Part shown: one piece after another, positions 13,131 through 24,524 of the stretch
How positions within the stretch are numbered: position 1 is the first letter of the stretch
Layout: every line of letters begins with the position of its first letter
Assembly (NCBI GenBank): GCA_964035775.1
Contig: OZ038316.1
Coordinates: 13,424,378-13,488,377 of the forward strand
DNA length: 64,000 nucleotides
Direction: 5' to 3'
From: Osedax frankpressi
Lineage: Eukaryota; Annelida; Polychaeta; Sabellida; Siboglinidae
Notes under the pieces: generated by a model
Database searches by the model: none
What the model was told of the DNA's origin: nothing
What the model saw: the letters and a program-made list of their open reading frames with translations, nothing else
Program-made: the position numbers and the translations under genes

Positions 13131-14421
13131 TTAGAATTTCGAAAAAGCCTTTTTCGAACTTGAAGATTTTGTTACTTTCAATGTATTGAATCTTACGGTC
13201 TTTGACAATGGTCGGCATTCACCAACAGTTACCAAATCACCAACACTGGTGTCCCTGTATGTTATATATATATTTATAAAATGAATTAAGGGATTAATAA
13301 AACTCTATTTGTTATATAATATTTAACTATATAATATATACATAAATATTAACCGGAAACAGGGACTGAGATGAACCGAGATGTTCTTGTGGCGTTTCTC
13401 AAAACGGTTATATTTGGGAACATAATGCAGGTAATCACGACGAATTACAATAGTTCTGTTCATTTTCATCTTTATAATTGTACCTGTAAGAATACGTCCA
13501 CGGATGTTGACATTTCCAACAAATGGACATTTCTTGTCAATGTAAATTCCCTCGATGGCCTAAATGTTTAATAAAATTATTATAACCATTTTAAAATATA
13601 ATAGTATATTAAAACACATACAATATATTAAAATCAGATACACAGCTGTCATCATTAGAATATTGAAGACCATCGTGAAGAATATCATCATATTATAAAA
13701 TATATTAAAAATTATGTTAAAATCAGATACACAGCTGTCATCATTAGAATATTGAAGACCATCGTGAAGAATATCATCATATTATAAAATATATTAAGTT
13801 ATTAAAAGAATCAGAATCACATATGTCATCATTAGTATCGTGAAGACCATCGTGAAGAATATCATCATATTGAAAGTAATGATTATTATAAAAAAAACTA
13901 AAATAATTACAAGAGTTTGAAATATGTTTGTTTCATTCTTTATATTTAATATATTAAATTTAGATATCTGTATTAAATTATATAAGTAGGTGTTAAATAA
14001 TATAAAAGAGAAACTAATATAAAAGAAATATTGAAGGTTGATAATTGAATTTAATACATAATTATAGACTTTTATACCAACTTCACGGGGAGTTTTAAAT
14101 CCAAGTCCGACATTACGTACATGGCGTGGGGTTTTATTTCCCTTGGGGATGATTAAAGATGCTTTCTTGTTCAAGAAAACATTTTTCTGCTTTTGAAAAG
14201 CTTTTTCTGTCTACATGAATTTACAAACATTTTAGAACATGTCAACAATACATTTTATTTTAAAATTAGTTATTAATAGAATATGAACTAGTAAGTAAAT
14301 GATTAGATTAATATGGAAAAATATTCATTAATATAAATATTATAAAATTTCAAAATAAATAGTTCTAATAACACAGCCAAATTGATATATAATAAAATGA
14401 AAATATAACCTGTTCAGCCAT
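13131..14421 (-). CDS. RPS11: 40S ribosomal protein S11 (uS17), four exons, complete
   Basis: Minus-strand exons in transcript order are 14421-14410 (MAEQ), 14210-14082, 13559-13354 and 13254-13131 (stop TAA). They total 471 nt, or 156 residues, against 158 in human. Phases join exactly (0, 0, 2). The first coding exon is only 12 nt, as is common in ribosomal protein genes. Recognised blocks are [79 protein letters not shown], and the C-terminal [13 protein letters not shown]. uS17 binds 18S rRNA in the small subunit. All three donors are GTT (GTTATA, GTTGGT, GTTAAT). Intron 2 hosts three snoRNA-like units. The gene is head to head with NDUFV3. Confidence 0.97.
13630..13697 (-). ncRNA. SNORD35: C/D-box snoRNA, SNORD35/U35-like (copy 1)
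   Basis: Reading the RPS11 strand: box C ATGATGA (13691-13685), the antisense element TTCTTCACGATGGTCT, an internal C'-like AATGATGA, then box D CTGA (13637-13634). The core CACGATGGTCT is the element found in mammalian U35 snoRNA, which pairs with 28S rRNA at AGACCGUCGUG. In mammals U35B also lies in an RPS11 intron. The terminal stem is weak and AU-rich. Family recall is from memory, not from a search. Confidence 0.72.
13719..13787 (-). ncRNA. SNORD35: C/D-box snoRNA, SNORD35/U35-like (copy 2)
   Basis: This copy is nearly identical to copy 1 over the whole core: box C at 13780-13774, guide CACGATGGTCT, C'-like AATGATGA, and box D at 13726-13723. Flanks are also shared, so it is a recent tandem duplicate about 89 bp away. 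Confidence 0.72.
13806..13875 (-). ncRNA. SNORD35: C/D-box snoRNA, SNORD35/U35-like (copy 3, diverged)
   Basis: Box C (13868-13862), guide CACGATGGTCT, C'-like AATGATGA and box D (13814-13811) are all kept, while the rest differs from copies 1 and 2. The segment CTTCACGAT occurs twice here, before and after the D'-like region. Conservation of exactly the functional elements in the most diverged copy argues for function. Confidence 0.68.
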
Positions 14422-14494
14422 TTTGGTCAGAAATTAAAAAGAATGTATTCACGTGCCGGAAAAGCGATTTCATTGGTTAGTGAATTAAATTAAT
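14422..14494. promoter_or_regulatory. Bidirectional promoter of RPS11 and NDUFV3
   Basis: Only 73 bp separate the two start codons. The interval contains an E-box CACGTG (14450-14455), an adjoining ETS-like CCGGAA (14456-14461), and ATTGG, the reverse of CCAAT (14472-14476). On the RPS11 strand, CTTTTCC (14464-14458) is a candidate 5'-TOP start. The exact transcription starts are inferred. Confidence 0.65.
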
Positions 14495-16715
14495 ATGTCG
14501 TTGCTCAGGGTCAACAACAAACTTTATTCGCTCTTTAATAAGGTATTTTATACCATATTAATTGATTATTATATAATTATATTAAAATAATATATTATAT
14601 CTTTTAATATTTTATTAACTGTATATTTAAAAAAAATTAATATGATGATTTTAAGAATTTAATAATAGCAAATTATCTCATTCAAATATTATCAGTTATT
14701 TTCTGATTTATTTATTTAAATCGTATACACGAATATATATATTATTCTTCAAATAACTAAAAAAAATTATGAGACATTAACTACTTTCCTTAAGGCAAAC
14801 AATCAATTGATTTTTTGAAAACTATATTATCAACGATTTTTTCTGAAATATTAATTATCCTAACATATTTATTTGTATATTTTATATTGATACTCATGTT
14901 ATAGTACAATAATTTCATATGCAAAATATAACATTTGTTTAAGCGAATGAATAATACAAATTATATATACTATATATTATAATAATTATATAAATTCAAT
15001 TTAATCACAACTATTTAAACTATAGTATTTTATTTACCAGTATTACAGATAATTCACTTCATATTGCATGAGTAGATATATAACATTAAATTACTTAATT
15101 AATATTTTGAATCCTTTCAAAAACTCTAGTACAATTTATTTTGAATTTCCAAAGATCAATATCGATAAATACCACAAAATCATTTCAAATCTGCTCTTAA
15201 TTCAGGAGTTCTAATTTTAATTGTTGAACTCATTTATTTTCATTTATTTTCATCTATTTCTATACATTATTTTGAGATAAATTTTTTTTGTCCAGCCAGA
15301 CAAAAAAGTTTGGTTTTTATCCACCTATTTCTTAGTAGTCTACAACAATAGGACACCGAAACAGTCGTATGTATATATATATTTATATGGTTAACGAATA
15401 ATTATATTTGTATATTTCCTATGTCGGTACATTTAATTCTTAATTTTTTTGACATTGTGACACACTAAATTCCATTTAAACATAATTTTAGTAATCATTT
15501 GATTTATTTAAAATTACATAACATAAATTTAGTGAAAAATCACACTTGGGATTTTATAAAATCAATAAATTATAAACTACTCAATATTCTTTCATCATAT
15601 TGAGTGTAACTTGATATCAATATTATGTTATATGTTTTATATGATTATGTTGGTATTACATTTTGAATCAAAGGCATATTTTAGAATGGTTGAATTTTAC
15701 ACAAAATATTGTAAATACTATTTACACAATATTGCTACTAACTCATAATGTAAACTAGATATAATATGTAGTAAATATATATCAATATATTCATATTTAT
15801 CTATTTGACTACATACCATAAGTTACATTTTAAATAAATATTGCCTATCAACTAACTGAAATATAAATTATCAAGTTGATATTGTTAGTTAATATTATCA
15901 ACTAATATAAAAAACCCGACTGCTTACTCAATGAGTATAATAGATATTGAATATCTATACCCATTATTTATAGTTTCAACAAATTACTATAATCATCTAA
16001 ATTAAACTTAATATATCTTTTTATAATTAGCTTCACTTGGATAATATTAATACATAACTTAGTTTAAATCGACACTAGGCAATTACCAAAAAAACATCAC
16101 TATATATAGTGTACACGATTAATTTGGTATGTATTCTTTACTATATCTAATTAACTATTGGTCTCATTCGTTGTTTTTGTACATGTTTCTAGTGTATTCT
16201 AAATGTATTGCTCAAATATAACTGGCGTTCCCTGTTACAGAATGCCTGGAAGATCCCCACTTGCTACATGAGCTCAAAATCTTCAAATACTTCAAACAAA
16301 TCTTCCAAACCGATTAAAGGTGATTAAATAAACATTCTAATTAATAGAACATGAGGGTATAGCTCATTTATATATCCATTATCTAACCACCTACAATATG
16401 TATAAATTATTATTTAATAGAACATGAGGGTATAGCTCATTTATATATCCATTAATCTTACCACCAACAATATGTATAAATTATTATTTAGTTTCTTAAA
16501 TAATTACTATAATTATATAGATAATTATTATATATAATCAAAAATTAAATGACTCGCAACTATTCGACTACCCAGCTACGTCCTCCTCCTCCGCGTCCGC
16601 CTCGACTGGGGAGTACAAGGCTCCGGAGTACTTTTCGTTTAACCAGTACTCATACTATGACATCGACAAGGCCATGCAGCCGAAACGTTGCCCAGTTCCC
16701 AATAACTCGAAGTAA
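14495..16715 (+). CDS. NDUFV3: NADH dehydrogenase flavoprotein 3 (NDUFV3, complex I 10-kDa subunit), three exons
   Basis: Exons are 14495-14542, 16241-16319 and 16576-16715 (stop TAA), joined in phases 0 and 1 with donors GTATTT and GTGATT. The product is 88 residues, close to the short (~108-residue) form of the family. The N-terminus (MSLLRVNNKLYSLFNK) is basic and lacks acidic residues, as expected of a mitochondrial import sequence. A Ser/Lys-rich linker follows. The C-terminal block EYKAPEYFSFNQYSYYDID followed by a Pro/Arg/Cys tail matches the conserved end of NDUFV3, an accessory subunit of the peripheral arm of complex I. The acceptor of exon 3 (CTACCCAG at 16575) was chosen because the split codon G|CT and the frame then fit. 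The longer frame upstream of it is intronic. The gene shares its promoter with RPS11. Confidence 0.85.
14543..16240 (+). other. NDUFV3 intron 1, AT-rich
   Basis: I see no further gene or array in this intron. Confidence 0.7.
16341..16486. repeat. 73-bp direct repeat, two copies, in NDUFV3 intron 2
   Basis: The segment starting TTAATAGAACATGAGGGTAT at 16341 recurs at 16414 with few changes. Confidence 0.8.
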
Positions 16716-16725
16716 CGACTACGAG

Positions 16726-16731
16726 AATAAA
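16726..16731 (+). promoter_or_regulatory. Poly(A) signal of NDUFV3
   Basis: AATAAA lies 10 bp after the stop codon. The next gene ends tail to tail at 17001. Confidence 0.6.
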
Positions 16732-17000
16732 TAATCTCAACAAGTGGACTGCGATTTGATTTATCGAGAATATTGAAATTCTGTATATTAAACTCGTATT
16801 AGCCTCTAGTATAAAAATAGGAATGCAGTTTACATTGTTATGTATAACTGTAAAAACAATTAAACACTAAACCTTCTTTTGTAGTATATAAATATAAATA
16901 TAACCATAAAGCGCTATTTTTCTGGTATAAAAATACGCAAAAAATTCCACTGAGATAAAAAATGCACACGGATTGTAACGAAGCGTTCTCATTGTAGTGT

Positions 17001-17144
17001 CTATTGTTGAGATTTCGAGAGTCGGTGGAGGCAGGTGTTGATGTGGTAGAAGAAGGCATGCTTGAGCCGTCCGCAAGCCGTGTGATAAGCCGCATCGTAC
17101 GCAATCGACATCTTGCTCACTAGATTCGCAAGGTTCTCTCGGAA
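17001..17144 (-). CDS. GXYLT copy A, last exon
   Basis: Phase 0, 48 codons including the stop. It contains [20 protein letters not shown] then ACGRLKHAF, matching the C-terminal T-x-C-G region of GXYLT. The acceptor is CTAGTTTCAG. Confidence 0.85.
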   Translation of the reverse strand, partial: FRENLANLVSKMSIAYDAAYHTACGRLKHAFFYHINTCLHRLSKSQQ

Positions 17145-20100
17145 CTGAAACTAGTTAAATAGGCTGGCGATTAACATACGATCGAGGACGTACAATAGAA
17201 ATTGATTACGATAGAAATAAATATAGATTTTGAAAAAATTTGAATTAATGACCCCCTATATCCTCGGTAATACACTTTGATGGCTTGTAATGGTTGAGTT
17301 CTAAAGTCTGGAGCCTAATATAATATCCTTAAAAACATATTTAGTTTTTAAAATTAAACAACGATACCATCTCATGATATTAACTATGATTTAAATATAA
17401 TTAATATACATTAATAATATGTAAATTATAATAAGCTACTATACGTATTTCTATACAAAATGTAATTGCTTCCTTCAAAGATCAATAAGTCTGCAGAGGT
17501 TAAATGCGTCCGTTAGAATGCATATAACTACGATGGCTATAAATACGAGTTGAAATGACCAATTGATAAATTTAGATATACAACTAAATAATAATATTAA
17601 ATAAATCGACAACGATATTAAATGTCGGAAACCTTGTCGATTTCGACGTAGAGTCCGCGAAATGCTGGAGTTGGCCACTTGGTATCGGACTGAAATATAC
17701 GCCGTGAACCATGCAGTACCGAGATGCCTTCGGACATCACGCGGTTACAGGTGGAGCCACCGATGCAATGATCGTTGCGGTAGTTGAAGGCACAAGAGTA
17801 GATGTACAATTGCTCTGCAATATGTGCATATTTCGCTTAATGGCGAGGAAATGTTGAATAGTTTTATTTCCCTTCGATATTATTCGATGCATATAACATT
17901 TCTGTATTGAAATGAAAGTGAAAGTGATACGCAGGTATGTAGAATTTAGTTTTTTTTATTTAATATACGCATATTTATAATATTCATATCATCTGGTTTC
18001 TTGGATCAGTGACACTAAATTTTAATTTGTAATTTAATGTATCCATTAGACTTCCTACTACATAATAAAGTCTACTAGAGTTTTACAAGTAAGATTTATT
18101 CTGAAGTCAAGTATTATTCCCATCGATAACCTCGGATCATTTATTTTAAAGTCGTAAGATACGATTTCTGTATCTCGTCGAGATTTCAGTTACGAACCCG
18201 GGTGGAAATTGAAGTAGATGTTGATTAGATCTTGATCACCCCACGGAATGTGGTTCTTGTACTGGTGGTAATATCTAGCGATGTCCTTCATGAAATTAGT
18301 TTTTCGCAACCTGGTCAGATTCATTAACATCACACCTGAATTGATTCCTGAAATAATTGCAATCTTTAGCACACTGTTGTATTATTCCCCAAATCTGATT
18401 GGTTATTTCAAATGAACTTGTAAACAAAGAGATAAAAATCAATAGAAATATTTGATATTAAATTATTTTATTATAAATCAAAGTTGTATAGTAAAATTAG
18501 TAGTTTTATAAAATAGTAATTACAATTACGTTAGATAATTGATGCTTTAAATTTTATCTTAAAAAAAATCTCTATATATATATTATAAATTTTTGAAACG
18601 TTTAGCTATCATTATTTGCATGACATCAAATAAATATCATTGCTTCCATAATTCCACGGGATATTGAAGGTGACCAAGTTATATTTAATGATGATAATAA
18701 TATGAGAAATTATATCACAAATATTTTATGAAAAATTGTTTATTATATACTTATTATGTATTTTCAGTGTGTATTTCTAATATTAATACATTTTTCATTT
18801 CGTTGTGAGATTCTCTAGGCTCGATTAACTTGAATAGAATATTCATTGTTTATAAAATATACAACCGTATTAAATTAAGTTCTGTGTTCTAATTATAGGA
18901 AGAGCAGGGGAATTAGAACACATTATGATTAGGAGATGAAGGAATTGCAGGTAAGTTAGATAAATTACTTGGTGTAGGGAATAGAAGGGTCCTTCTTTAT
19001 CTTGGTATACATGTTACTATTATAATCATCTAGTAAATATATGTTGTAATATATATATATCTTAAATTATTGAAAATATAAATACCTGTTATATTATAAT
19101 TATCTTGTAAATAATGTAATCATTTTTTATATAAACCTATAATTATAATGAAATCATATTTTAACATGTAAACCTATTACTTGTAAATTAAATTATAATA
19201 TGGAGCCAAAAGCAAGATTAAATATCAATATTCTCTCCCTCTCCTTTTCAAAAATTCACTTCTATACAAGTATCATATTTTATGTAAGTTATTATTATTA
19301 ACTTCAAATTATTATATTGCAATTTGATATTTATAAACAAAATTAATTAGCATATTAATTATATCATTATATCATGATTTTGTAGTTAGATCTATCAACT
19401 TGTATGCATATATATATTATGTTGTGTTGTATATTATTATGTACATGTATACATGTTTTTATCAATAAAAATAAATAAATTAATAATAAAAATTAAATTA
19501 AATACGACATAAAATCACACGTATGAAATATATTTTCTAGTTATAGATAATATTTTTATCTCCGTGATTATGCTGTCATTATATTATTAACTATTATTCT
19601 TCCTAATTTAGTATAAATTTATTTATAATTTTTATTATTATAAAAATAACAATACTATATTATTAATAGAGCCATTCATATTAACATATGAATGGGTCCA
19701 TAGCACAAATACTATATATTTTTTCAAAACTAATATTTATAAATATTCAACCAATTGTGATTTTCAACTATTTCTGATACATATATATAAATATTATATA
19801 CATTATACTATTAAGTATATATAATTATTAATAAGTAATTATATATGCAGAGTCTATATAATATACATAATTATAATACTAACTTCAGAATATTTTTTTT
19901 TAGGTATTTGATTTTATTTTTCATCTTTAATTCTACAATATTTGTTGTAAAGATAATTTAGAATTGCTGGCACATTCTTTATATTTATTGTGACTGCTCA
20001 TCATTTTCAGAACAAAATCTGTTATCCATGAATCAATATCGCAGATAATTTGGTTATCCAAAAATCTTGACATTTTATTTCAATTTCTATTTTTATCATA

Positions 20101-22562
20101 TGAATTTATTTACTTTTACAATTTTCCATACTGTCTTTGCACGATATTATAAAAATAATATATTTTTAATTTCCACAGAATTAAAAAAAATAATGTTTAA
20201 AAATATTCATATTCAATAAATATAAAAATTTAAATATCACTTGATTTTATAATTTAAGTTTCAAATATAATCCCTTTAATTATGTAATATGAGATACCAA
20301 AATAATATTATCAAAATAGATATTAGAATATATCTATTCTAAAAACCCAAACCCTAACTACTTAGTTTTCTATAAAATAAGATAAGTCTGTAAACCATGA
20401 AATAAAATAGTTGGTGAACTTCGAGATTACAAATTATTTCAATTAAATTTTTAAAATACAATTTTGTTATAATGAACGTTTCAAGGAATTACAACAAAAA
20501 AATGTTACAAAATATATCATATTTTCAGTTCATAATTATTTTTGCAGTCGGTTAGAATTTATTTCGGTAGATGTAAACGGGCCTTGATACATAAATGCAG
20601 ATTTTGTTGTAAAAACTATAGCCAGATATCTCTTTACTAAAAATACATTTGTAGGATTTTAAATATTTAGATAGCATTGCATTTTTCATAGAGAGATGAA
20701 TTATAGTAAGTGTGAGTCATAAGTTCTAACGATATCTCGCACCGATATTCCTAAAATACATTTGAAAATATCTAAATTGGTAACGCGAAATGTTTTAGTT
20801 TGATGGCTAGCTCATTACGTCAAACCTGTCTCTACATGGCACGGCACTGTTGCCTGCCTGTGAGTGTACGCACACGGAATTTGGGTGGGCCGAAGTAATG
20901 TGTAATGAGGTGGTAGTAGGTCGGTATTAAGGTGTCGTAGTAACCAGCAAACCTAGGGGCGGGTAGTAGGGGTGTCGGGCACTCCTCGTGTACCAGCTCC
21001 GAGTCTGCGACAGTTCGTCGGTCTCCGATGCCGAAGCAATGAGCTGCGTCGAATTGAATGCGTCGAAATGTGCAAATATTGACTCGAGCCTATCGACGAA
21101 TAGAATGTCGGTATCGACGTAGAGTATGCTGTCGATGTCGGAGAGTATCGTCTGTTGAAATCGTGTCAAAATGTGTGTCAGAATGTAAAGTGTAAATAAA
21201 TGGCGTCGAAAACAGGTATCTCATTATAACATACTAGTTGAGTTGGCATGAATGTAAAGGTGTCAGTGGTGGCAGAATATAAAGATGTCAAAGGTGACAC
21301 TGATGTCAGGATATAAAGGTGTCAAAGTTGACAGTGGTGTCAGTATATAAAGGTGACCCTGGTGTCAGTATATAAAGGTGTCAAATGTGATACTGGTATC
21401 AGAATATAAAGGTGTCAAAGTTGTCAGGATATAGAGATGTCAAAGGTGACACTGATGTCAGAATATAAAGTTGTTAAAGGTGACACTGGTGTCAGGATAT
21501 AAAGATATCAAAGGTGACACTGGTGTCAGGATATAAAGGTGTCAAAGGTGACACTGGTGTCAGGATATAAAGGTGTCAAAGGTGACACTGGTGTCAGGAT
21601 ATAAATGTGTCAAAGGTGACAGCGGTGTTAACAATGTAAAAGATGTTTCAATGTTGGTTTTTAACTTTTCAATAAACACTAGTGTCAGTACTATAAGTAA
21701 GTCTCCAGTTTCTAGGACTAACGGGAAGGAAGAGTCTCTGGGATGCGCAGGGTTTAAACAAATCACGCCACATTAGGCCTTCGCTGTCCTCGGGTATCTC
21801 AACATTACGTAGTTTCAGTGTGAATCTCTTCTTCACGGAATTAGGCAGCGATTCCATCTGCATTCAACATGGGCAAATGGCAAGACAATATTTTACTGAG
21901 TCATCCGATGTAAATTGATTTACATTTAATTTCTAATTTATAAAACTATCCCTTTTGAACTAAATGATAAATATAAATAAAAATAAAAGGTATAATTCAA
22001 TTTGATTTATTATTATATTGCAAATTATAAAGTTTGTACTCATATAAATGTGTATTATATGTTATCTTATATGTTCAAAATATGAACTTTTTGTATGATT
22101 GTTTATGATATTTATACAAAATGTATACAAAATGCAAAATAAAAACATTATAAAACAAAATTGCATAATTGTTATGCAATTAAAAATGTTATATTGTGAG
22201 AATAATTAAATAGTTGATGTTAATGAAAAGATGTATTAAAGTTTAAATACTAATTAAAATATTATTCGCAATAACGAGTGAATATTAATCACTCATCATC
22301 TAGAGAATGTGATATTAATCAGTTTTAAGTATAAGTTTAAGTATAAGAGTATGTGATCAATAGGAGGTTTGGTACCTTGGAGCGAAAGGCTTCGATCAGT
22401 CGCGGTTCAGTGAACACATGAAATACTAGGTGAACACGAGTGAAGAGCAAAGCAGATTTCATGAGAACCACGGTCTCGGGTTCACGATCCCCGCATGCCA
22501 CTATCACTACGTTGTAAGAGCGGGGCTGAATGGGGGTTGGGGTGGGCTTCTCCTCGAGAGTA
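17001..22562 (-). CDS. Glucoside xylosyltransferase-like gene, copy A (N-terminal exon not found)
   Basis: Six minus-strand exons join in phase: 22562-22376, 21857-21723, 21151-20953, 18347-18198, 17814-17633 and 17144-17001. They give 331 residues ending at TAG. The product is a GT8-type glycosyltransferase like GXYLT1/2, which add alpha-1,3-xylose from UDP-xylose to O-glucose on EGF repeats of Notch in the secretory pathway. Key blocks are [35 protein letters not shown] (the DxD metal/nucleotide-sugar site), [34 protein letters not shown] and SVLHGSRR. The first exon found starts in phase 2, so an upstream exon with the membrane anchor should lie between 22563 and the end of copy B at 24264; I could not identify it. 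The loop [13 protein letters not shown] is diverged from the family's PEHE..IGWYNR. Intron positions partly differ from copy B. Confidence 0.88.
17633..17814 (-). CDS. GXYLT copy A, penultimate exon
   Basis: It encodes [26 protein letters not shown] and [13 protein letters not shown]. The donor is AAG|GTTTCC. Confidence 0.9.
18198..18347 (-). CDS. GXYLT copy A, INSGVM/WGDQD exon
   Basis: It encodes [15 protein letters not shown] and [17 protein letters not shown]. The donor is G|GTTCGT and the acceptor ATTTCAG, phase 1-1. Confidence 0.92.
18348..20952 (-). other. Intron of GXYLT copy A, AT-rich
   Basis: About 2.6 kb without a recognisable gene or array. The 80 bp next to the upstream exon are GC-richer. 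Confidence 0.7.
20953..21151 (-). CDS. GXYLT copy A, DTD-motif exon
   Basis: It encodes [19 protein letters not shown], with the catalytic DxD as DTD, then [13 protein letters not shown] and [10 protein letters not shown]. The donor is G|GTTTGC. It covers the region that copy B splits at GW|YN. Confidence 0.92.
21250..21612. repeat. ~34-bp minisatellite in an intron of GXYLT copy A
   Basis: About eleven imperfect units built on ATAAAGGTGTCAAAGGTGAC followed by ACTGGTGTCAGG. The unit contains the complementary pair GGTGTCA/TGACACC, so it can form small hairpins. Confidence 0.85.
21723..21857 (-). CDS. GXYLT copy A, FKPCASQR exon
   Basis: 45 codons, phase 0-0, containing [16 protein letters not shown]. 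The donor is CCC|GTTAGT. Confidence 0.92.
22376..22562 (-). CDS. GXYLT copy A, N-terminal Rossmann exon
   Basis: It encodes [35 protein letters not shown] and [18 protein letters not shown]. The acceptor CATCCCCCACAG is the edge of the G-rich (sense C-rich) array at 22563-23520. Confidence 0.9.
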
Positions 22563-23520
22563 CTGTGGGGGATGGGGAGTAATGAGGGTGAGGTAGGGAT
22601 ACTGCAAGAATGATGGTAGTAATGAGTGTGGGGTGGGGTTGAGGGGGTGGTGAATGCGGTGTAGAGATGGTGATGGCGATGTGGGTGTCGAAGGGGTGGA
22701 AAGGATGTTGTGGGGTTGAATGTGATGTGGGGTTAAGGGGCTGGAAAAGGTGAAGTGGGAATTAAAAGGTTGGTAAATGCAAAGTGGGGTTGTTGATGAT
22801 GATGATGTCGGGTTGAAGGGGTGGTAAGGGTGGTGTGGGGTTGTGGGGTTGAGGGTGATATGGGGTTGAAGAGGTGGTAAAGGGGTGGTAAGGGGGTTGA
22901 AGTGGTGGTAAGGGGGTTGAGGGTGATGTGGGGTTGAAGGGGTGGTAAGGGTGTTGAGGGTGATGTGGGGTTTAAGGGGTGGTAAGAGGGTTGAGGGTGA
23001 TGTGGGGTTGAAGAGGTGGTAAGGGTGTTGTAGGGTTGAGGGTGATATGGGGTTGAAGGGGTGGTAAAGGGGTGGTAAGGGGGTTGAAGGGGTGGTAAGG
23101 GTGTTGTGGGGTTGAGGGTGATGTGGGGTTGAAGGGGTGGTAAGGGTGTTGAGGGTGATGTGGGGTTTAAGGGGTGGTAAGAGGGTTGAGGGTGATGTGG
23201 GGTTGAAGGGGTTGTAAGGGTGTTGTGGGGTTGAAGGGGTGGTAAGGGTGTTGTGGGGTTGAGGGTAAAATGGGGTTGAAGGGGTGGTAAGGGTGTTGTG
23301 GGGTTTAAGGGGTGGTAAGAGTGTTGTGGGGTTGAGGGTGATGTGGGGTGGTAAGGGTATTGTGGGGTTGAGTGTGATATGGGGTAGATGGGGTGGTAAA
23401 GGTGTTGTGGGGTTGAGGGTGATGTGGGGTTGAAGGGGTGGTAAGGGTGTTGTGGGGTGGTAAGGGTGTAGTGGGGTTGAAGGTAATGAGGGGGTTGAGG
23501 AGGGGGTGAAGGGGTGTTAT
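22563..23520. repeat. G-rich irregular minisatellite (sense strand C-rich) upstream of the first recognised copy A exon
   Basis: Imperfect blocks such as GGGGTTGAAGGGGTGGTAAG and GGTGTTGTGGGG repeat at roughly 25-60 bp spacing. The plus strand almost lacks C, so the GXYLT sense strand almost lacks G. Runs of G4 suggest quadruplex potential on the plus strand. Confidence 0.8.
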
Positions 23521-24263
23521 AAGTTTGCTGAAGGTATTTGAAGAGATGGCTAAAATTTTAATAGAGCAAACCCATAATATTGTGAATGTGGAGCTTACTG
23601 GAGACGGGCTTCATCGCGAGGGGGCCGTGGGGGTTGAGAGGGTAGTAAGGGTGATGTGGGTGTTGAGGGATAGTGATAGTATTATTGGAGTGGTGAGGGA
23701 TTTAGATAGATTATTTCCACAATGTTGTAAGGGTGGGTGAACTCGTGTGGGGGGGGGGGGGTTCTCCATGAGGCTTCTATGGGGTTGACGGGATGGTGAG
23801 TGCATTGTGTGGGGAAAAGTGATGGGGTTAGAAAGAGCACTTGTAAGGTGTATTATGTAGAGATGTGAGGATGGGAGATGGGGTTGCAGAGATGTCGAGG
23901 TAGTGGGGCATAAGAGGAATCCGCACTCCACTGGGCAGGTAAGGAGTGGGAGTAAGCTTCTCGGTTAAGGTACTTTAGTGTTAGGATGGTGACGATAGGG
24001 CTGCAAGGGTGATAGGTTGAAGTCAGAAGAGATGTTAATGGAGTTAGAAAAACATTACAAGGCCATTAGGGGAGGTTAGAGAGGATGGAGTGCCATTAGA
24101 AGATCTTCAGGACGGTGGGAGTGTTTGAGTAGGTATTAGGAAGCAGTATCGAGGTGTGAGGTTAGGAGGTGTTGAAGGAGGCTATGGGGTAGATAAAGTA
24201 GAGCGGGCATCGAGGGGGAGTTGTTGAGGTTTGTGTTGGACAGATTTAAAGAGATGAGATATG
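23521..24263. other. Unique and G-rich DNA between GXYLT copies A and B
   Basis: The segment 23525-23625 breaks the array and reads openly on the plus strand (FEEMAKILIEQTHNIVNVEL), but no homology is recognised. A minus-strand stretch around 23600 (ATGAAGCCCGTCTCCA|GTAAGC) has a good donor but the wrong phase for copy A. The missing first exon of copy A may lie here. Confidence 0.4.
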
Positions 24264-24524
24264 TTAAGTAAAAACCGTAGTTTGGGTGCGGCGAAATAAG
24301 GAGATGTTTGGAGGGATTACTTTCACAAGTGGCAGAGAGAGTCGACGAGAATAACGGAGGAAGATGTAACAGCAGCATGAAAATATAGTTAAATTATTAA
24401 AAACAAACCCCAATAAATCGAGATGATGAAGAAATGTCAAAGATAGTTTATCGCAATAATCCTGAGTATGGGAAGTCATAGCACTTCGTATGTTTGCAGC
24501 AATTTCAAGTTTATCTCCGCCTAT
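24264..24524 (-). CDS. GXYLT copy B, last exon
   Basis: It starts [16 protein letters not shown] in phase 0, continues [17 protein letters not shown] (the family's T-x-x-YC region) and ends at TAA. The last ~45 residues (from LTIFSCCCY) have no recognised counterpart and may be an alternative or read-through tail. Confidence 0.8.
   Translation of the reverse strand: MGGDKLEIAANIRSAMTSHTQDYCDKLSLTFLHHLDLLGFVFNNLTIFSCCCYIFLRYSRRLSLPLVKVIPPNISLFRRTQTTVFT

Noticed and set aside
16549-16734. Plus-strand frame MTRNYSTTQLRPPPPRPPR
   Set aside because: Wrong frame over NDUFV3 exon 3; the adjacent frame encodes the conserved EYKAPEYFSF block.
22470-22500. tRNA-like GGGTTCACGATCCCC motif
   Set aside because: It resembles a T-arm but is the reverse strand of a GXYLT copy A exon; no cloverleaf can be drawn around it.
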